From positions 1 to 15,928 of the forward strand of contig DMAW01000006.1 of the NCBI GenBank assembly GCA_003446375.1: 15,928 nucleotides of DNA, read 5' to 3'. Shown here piece after piece: positions 12,212 through 15,928 of this stretch (the stretch's first letter is position 1; each line of letters starts with the position of its first letter). Made by a program: the position numbers and the translations under genes. The stretch is from Eubacteriaceae bacterium. Lineage in GTDB: Bacteria > Bacillota > Clostridia > Eubacteriales > Alkalibacteraceae. The notes under the pieces are model-generated. The model was not told the DNA's origin. It saw only the letters and a program-made list of their open reading frames with translations, and did not search any database.

Positions 12212-15200
12212 ACTGACAGAAATCAAGGAAATTTATGATTATATCTTGAAAGAAATCATGCAAGATGAGCAGACATGGAAAGACTTTTTAACCTTTCACG
12301 CAAGGATATATAAACACAGTTTTAATAACGCCGTGCTTATATATGCCCAAAGACCGGAAGCTACATTAGTTGCTGATATGGAAATCTGGAACCGTCGTAT
12401 CGGGAGGTGGATAAACAGGGGCGCTAAGAGTATAGCAGTCTTTGATGATCAAAGTGCTTATTTAAAACTAAAATATCTATTTGATATTGAAGATACCCAT
12501 GGCCAGCCGCATACCATTCCCAAAGTGTGGCAATTAAACGAAGCATTAGAATCACAATTACTAGAAAGTTTTAAAGCGAATACCTTGTCAGAATGGATTG
12601 CAAGGCGGACCCATGAATCAGTCCTTGCTTATGCCTCAGATATCCAGCAAGGACTTGAAAAAGAATTGTCTAAGACTAAACTATCGGGACTGCCCATTGA
12701 AGGCGTTATAAGGCAGTTTATGCGGTCTCTTATGGATAGTGTAGAGTACATGACTGCCATTCGCTCAGGTATTGAAGAACCTAAGCTAAGTAATTTAAAT
12801 GCATTTAATACAGTAACAGATTTTGATACCAAAGCATTAACCCTAAGATTAGGCTATTTGACAAGTACCATCTCAGAACAAATTTTAAGAGAAATTGAAA
12901 GAGAAATCAAAACCATCAAAAAAGAAAAAAGGAGTGTGAATGTCAATGAAACCCATGGAACTCAGTTATCAGGAAGTACAAGGGATTTATCATCCTCAGA
13001 TTCAAATATCGAGGGAGAAAAGCTACGACAAGAAGCCATTAGGGAAGTACGGGCAGATGGCAATGAATTACCTGAAAGAGGAACACATCAATCGGTACAA
13101 TTATCTAGTGACCGAAGGGACGCTGCTTCCAATGATGCATCAAGTAAACGAGGAAGCGTGGGCGAGGATGGAGATACTTCAGGAGCAGATGCTACAGGAA
13201 GAACCATTACAGAATCCGACCAACACCTATCAGAGTTATCGTCACAGGGAGATGATCAGAACGAGAGCGGAAGAGATCGTTCTTCAGGAAATCATCTTCA
13301 AGGAGAGATAGCAAAAGATTTAGAGCTACCAGAGCGTAGCTCTTTTTTAATGGAGCTAACAGATGCTGAAATTATTGAAAAGGTACTACTAAGAGGTTCT
13401 GGCTTTGAAGGTGGGAAACAACGGATTGTTGATTTCTTCTCAGAAGAACATACTGCAAAAGAAAAAGCAGACTTTCTAAAAAATGTATATGGAACTGGCG
13501 GTAGCTCTGTTACATTCTCTGATGATCTAAGTGGTTTTGAAAATCACGACAGTAAAGGAATTACCATTGATCTTTATAAAACAGATAAAGAAATTCATTT
13601 GTCTTGGGCTAAAGTTGCTTCCGGTATTGATGCCTTAATTGATAACGGTAAATACTTTGAACCTCGGTATAAAAATGATAATCCACCAACAAGAAAGGCA
13701 GTGTATCAACCAACGCTATTTGACATCAATTATGCTGAAAATGACATTGTACATGAGAATTATAATAAGCTAATGAAGATTGCCCCTGGTATCTTAAACG
13801 GACGTTATCGTTATATGAAGCTAAAAGCACCTGGCTTTATGGATCTTGTTATTGAGAAGCTTTATGAGAATAGAATCTCTCTATCCCATTATTACGAACA
13901 AAATGGAGATTTAATGAGTGATCCGGATATGGAACTCATTGTTGACCAGAATCAAAAGACATTAACAGCAGCCACCTTTCAGCAAGATAACATGGCAATC
14001 TATCATGAAGCGTATCAGGGGGATGAATTAATTAATCCTGATTTAGAAGATGAGTTAAACGATTTTCTCAAAGACTGGTTATCAAATATTGCTAGGCAAG
14101 GTCACATTGTTTATAAGGCTTATTATTCAGAGGATATTGATGAAGAGAACGAAGAACCAACATTTGATGATAAAGGTCATGAAATCCTTATTGAAGAACC
14201 TTCCGAAACAGATGATTTATTAGATATAGAACAAAAAGATCTTCATGAGAAAATCAATTATCAATTTTCACCTGAAGATGAAATCGGTATTGGTGGGTTA
14301 AAAACAAAATTCAGAGCCAACGTGGAAGCGATTAAAACGTTAAAAGTCATTGAAGCAGAAAACCGTATGGCCACTGATAAAGAACAGTCCATATTAGCTA
14401 GATATGTAGGTTGGGGTGGCATGCCACAAGCTTTTGATGTAGGGGCAAGTGGTTGGAGCAATGAATACAGTGAACTAAAAAAGCTATTGTCACAAGAAGA
14501 ATATGATAGTGCAAAAGCGTCAACGCCTAATGCCCACTATACATCTTCGGTTGTTATTCATAGCATTTATCAGGCACTCAATCAATTTGGTTTTAAAAAA
14601 GGGAACATCTTGGAACCTTCCTTGGGCGTTGGTAATTTCTTTTCCCACCTTCCTGAATCTATGAACAAGTCAAAACTCTTTGGTGTTGAACTAGATGATG
14701 TATCCGGACATATTGCAAGGCAGCTCTATCAGAAAGCACAGATTCAAGTCAAAGGCTATGAAGAAACACAGTTTGAAGACAATTTTTTTGATGTAGCTAT
14801 TGGCAATGTCCCTTTTGGGAATTACAAAGTATATGACAGACTTTATGATAAGCATAACTTTATGATCCATGATTATTTCTTTACTAAAACACTAGATAAA
14901 GTACGTCCTGGTGGTATCATCGCCTTTGTTACCAGTAAGGGAACCATGGACAAAAAAGACCAAGCAGTCAGGAAGTATATTGCTGAAAGAGCTGAGCTGA
15001 TAGGTGCAATACGATTACCCAATACAGCATTTAAAGAAAATGCCAATACTGATGTAACCGCTGATATTCTTTTTCTTAAAAAAAGAGAACGCAGGTCGGT
15101 GGAATTACCAACGTGGCTATCGGTCTCTGATAATGAAAATGGGGTCCCCGTCAATCAGTACTTCATTGACCATCCCCATATGATGCTTGGTGAGATGGTA

Positions 15201-15928
15201 TTTGATGAAAGAATGTTTGGTAGAGACAGTCGTTATACGACGTGTATAAATACAGATAGTAACTTTAATTTAGAAGAAGCGCTATCAGAAGCTGCGTCTC
15301 ATCTTCAAGCTGAAATTGGTTACTTCGAGCAGGCAAAAAAAGAGGACAGCAATGACATACCTGCTGACCCTAAGTACAAGAACTACTCTTATGCCTTTAT
15401 TGATGACAAACTTTATTACCGTGATAATTCTATTATGAGACGAATGGATTATACCGGTAAAACCCTTGAACGAATTCAAGGCATGATGGCAATTCGGGAC
15501 ATAACAAGAGAAATCATTACACTTCAAACCGAAGGCTGCACGAAAGAATCACTTGAAAAGGCTCAAGACCAGTTAAATCAAATCTATGGTGCATTTGTTA
15601 AAGACTATGATTATATTACTTCAAGACCCAATGCCAGTGCCTTCCGTGATGACAATGACTATCCGCTTTTATGTTCTCTAGAAGTGGAGAATGAAGATCA
15701 TCATGTCACAAAGGCAGATATGTTTACCAAAAGAACCATTAAGCCATATGAATCCATAACGGATGTAGATTCTGCATTTGAAGCATTAACAGCGTCCTTA
15801 AATGAAAAAGGCATGGTGGATATTCCATTTATGGCTGAGCTTTATGATGAAGAACCAGAAGTCATCATTAAAGAGCTTGAACAAGACATCTATCTGAACC
15901 CTGAAAAGTATGATGAAAATGATGCTTT
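12204..15928 (+). CDS. Very large N6-adenine methylase/helicase-type protein of a conjugative element (3' end outside window)
   Basis: The frame is open from TTG 12204 to the window edge, over 1,240 codons. The in-frame TGA at 12201 rules out an earlier start; GGAGGAG (12193-12199) precedes, and the start lies inside the parB end. Residues 1-240 (SRLTEIKEIYDYILKEIMQD; FNNAVLIYAQRP; NRRIGRWINRGAKSIAVFD) match the N-terminal domain of giant ICE-borne methylase/SNF2-helicase proteins, implying a role in protecting or processing element DNA. About 246-369 is a Ser/Asp/Gly-rich linker overlapping tnpV. Near 733 is ARYVGWGGMPQAF; near 800 the SAM-binding motif I, EPSLGVGNFF; near 861 IGNVPFGNY, with Val where the catalytic motif NPPF normally has Pro. 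Helicase motifs would lie beyond the edge. Confidence 0.88.
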   Translation, partial: MSRLTEIKEIYDYILKEIMQDEQTWKDFLTFHARIYKHSFNNAVLIYAQRPEATLVADMEIWNRRIGRWINRGAKSIAVFDDQSAYLKLKYLFDIEDTHGQPHTIPKVWQLNEALESQLLESFKANTLSEWIARRTHESVLAYASDIQQGLEKELSKTKLSGLPIEGVIRQFMRSLMDSVEYMTAIRSGIEEPKLSNLNAFNTVTDFDTKALTLRLGYLTSTISEQILREIEREIKTIKKEKRSVNVNETHGTQLSGSTRDLSSSDSNIEGEKLRQEAIREVRADGNELPERGTHQSVQLSSDRRDAASNDASSKRGSVGEDGDTSGADATGRTITESDQHLSELSSQGDDQNESGRDRSSGNHLQGEIAKDLELPERSSFLMELTDAEIIEKVLLRGSGFEGGKQRIVDFFSEEHTAKEKADFLKNVYGTGGSSVTFSDDLSGFENHDSKGITIDLYKTDKEIHLSWAKVASGIDALIDNGKYFEPRYKNDNPPTRKAVYQPTLFDINYAENDIVHENYNKLMKIAPGILNGRYRYMKLKAPGFMDLVIEKLYENRISLSHYYEQNGDLMSDPDMELIVDQNQKTLTAATFQQDNMAIYHEAYQGDELINPDLEDELNDFLKDWLSNIARQGHIVYKAYYSEDIDEENEEPTFDDKGHEILIEEPSETDDLLDIEQKDLHEKINYQFSPEDEIGIGGLKTKFRANVEAIKTLKVIEAENRMATDKEQSILARYVGWGGMPQAFDVGASGWSNEYSELKKLLSQEEYDSAKASTPNAHYTSSVVIHSIYQALNQFGFKKGNILEPSLGVGNFFSHLPESMNKSKLFGVELDDVSGHIARQLYQKAQIQVKGYEETQFEDNFFDVAIGNVPFGNYKVYDRLYDKHNFMIHDYFFTKTLDKVRPGGIIAFVTSKGTMDKKDQAVRKYIAERAELIGAIRLPNTAFKENANTDVTADILFLKKRERRSVELPTWLSVSDNENGVPVNQYFIDHPHMMLGEMVFDERMFGRDSRYTTCINTDSNFNLEEALSEAASHLQAEIGYFEQAKKEDSNDIPADPKYKNYSYAFIDDKLYYRDNSIMRRMDYTGKTLERIQGMMAIRDITREIITLQTEGCTKESLEKAQDQLNQIYGAFVKDYDYITSRPNASAFRDDNDYPLLCSLEVENEDHHVTKADMFTKRTIKPYESITDVDSAFEALTASLNEKGMVDIPFMAELYDEEPEVIIKELEQDIYLNPEKYDENDA
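12940..13311 (+). CDS. TnpV-family transposon-encoded protein, nested inside the methylase gene
   Basis: This 123-residue reading frame lies wholly within the methylase gene in the +1 frame, yet looks real. It has its own ribosome binding site (AAAAGGAG, 12927-12934) 5 nt before ATG 12940, which directly follows an in-frame TGA. Its sequence fits the TnpV family: an N-terminal strand region with YHPQIQI, the motif GKYGQMAMNYLKEEHINRYN (about 36-55), a central NEEAWARMEILQEQMLQEE, and the closing IRTRAEEIVLQEIIF. TnpV proteins are small, of unknown function, and common on clostridial mobile elements. The methylase frame here is low-complexity linker, so this frame probably carries most of the sequence constraint. 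The match is from memory and unsearched; a chance frame is the alternative, though less likely. Confidence 0.68.
   Translation: MSMKPMELSYQEVQGIYHPQIQISREKSYDKKPLGKYGQMAMNYLKEEHINRYNYLVTEGTLLPMMHQVNEEAWARMEILQEQMLQEEPLQNPTNTYQSYRHREMIRTRAEEIVLQEIIFKER

Noticed and set aside
1..15928. CRISPR arrays, tRNA or rRNA genes, complete insertion sequences
   Set aside because: No regularly spaced repeats, cloverleaf-type segments, rRNA-like blocks or intact transposase genes were seen on either strand.

Overview
The window is AT-rich DNA from a low-GC Gram-positive anaerobe, most likely a Clostridia-class bacterium. The evidence is strong AGGAGG-type ribosome binding sites, A/T-ending codons, and clostridial-type families: TnpV, a serine recombinase, the ParA/ParB/methylase start of a conjugative element, and a CmpB-type permease. 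I cannot name the species.

Layout. (1) 1-294 is the C-terminal end of a large serine recombinase, the edge of a mobile element lying to the left, closed by a hairpin. (2) 361-6995 is a rightward run of chromosomal-type genes: TetR regulator, phasin-like coiled-coil protein, DegV (fatty-acid-binding) protein, a radical SAM/SPASM enzyme split by a frameshift, a UbiB/ABC1 kinase-like membrane protein, a CmpB-type membrane protein and an HD-domain hydrolase. DegV and UbiB suggest a membrane-lipid theme. A ~55-bp copy of the degV 3' end lies just beyond the radical SAM gene, so that gene looks like a later arrival between degV and the UbiB gene. (3) 6996-7434 has no intact gene but carries what look like decayed pieces of the 3' end of a 23S rRNA uracil methyltransferase gene, then a strong bidirectional terminator. 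(4) 7435-9705, leftward, holds a CPA-type cation/proton antiporter behind a fluoride (crcB-type) riboswitch with its own terminator, and a CorA metal-ion transporter with a long leader. (5) From about 10026 to the right edge is the start of an integrative conjugative element: an XRE regulator diverging from parA-parB and a very large N6-adenine methylase-type gene running off the window.

Strongest observations: the fluoride riboswitch on a CPA antiporter; a TnpV-family gene (12940-13311) with its own ribosome binding site lying wholly inside the methylase gene in another frame; the radical SAM gene broken exactly where a dnaX-type slippery heptamer sits in phase; the duplicated degV tail; and two perfect hairpins inside parB. 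All calls come from reading the sequence and from remembered family features; no database search was run.
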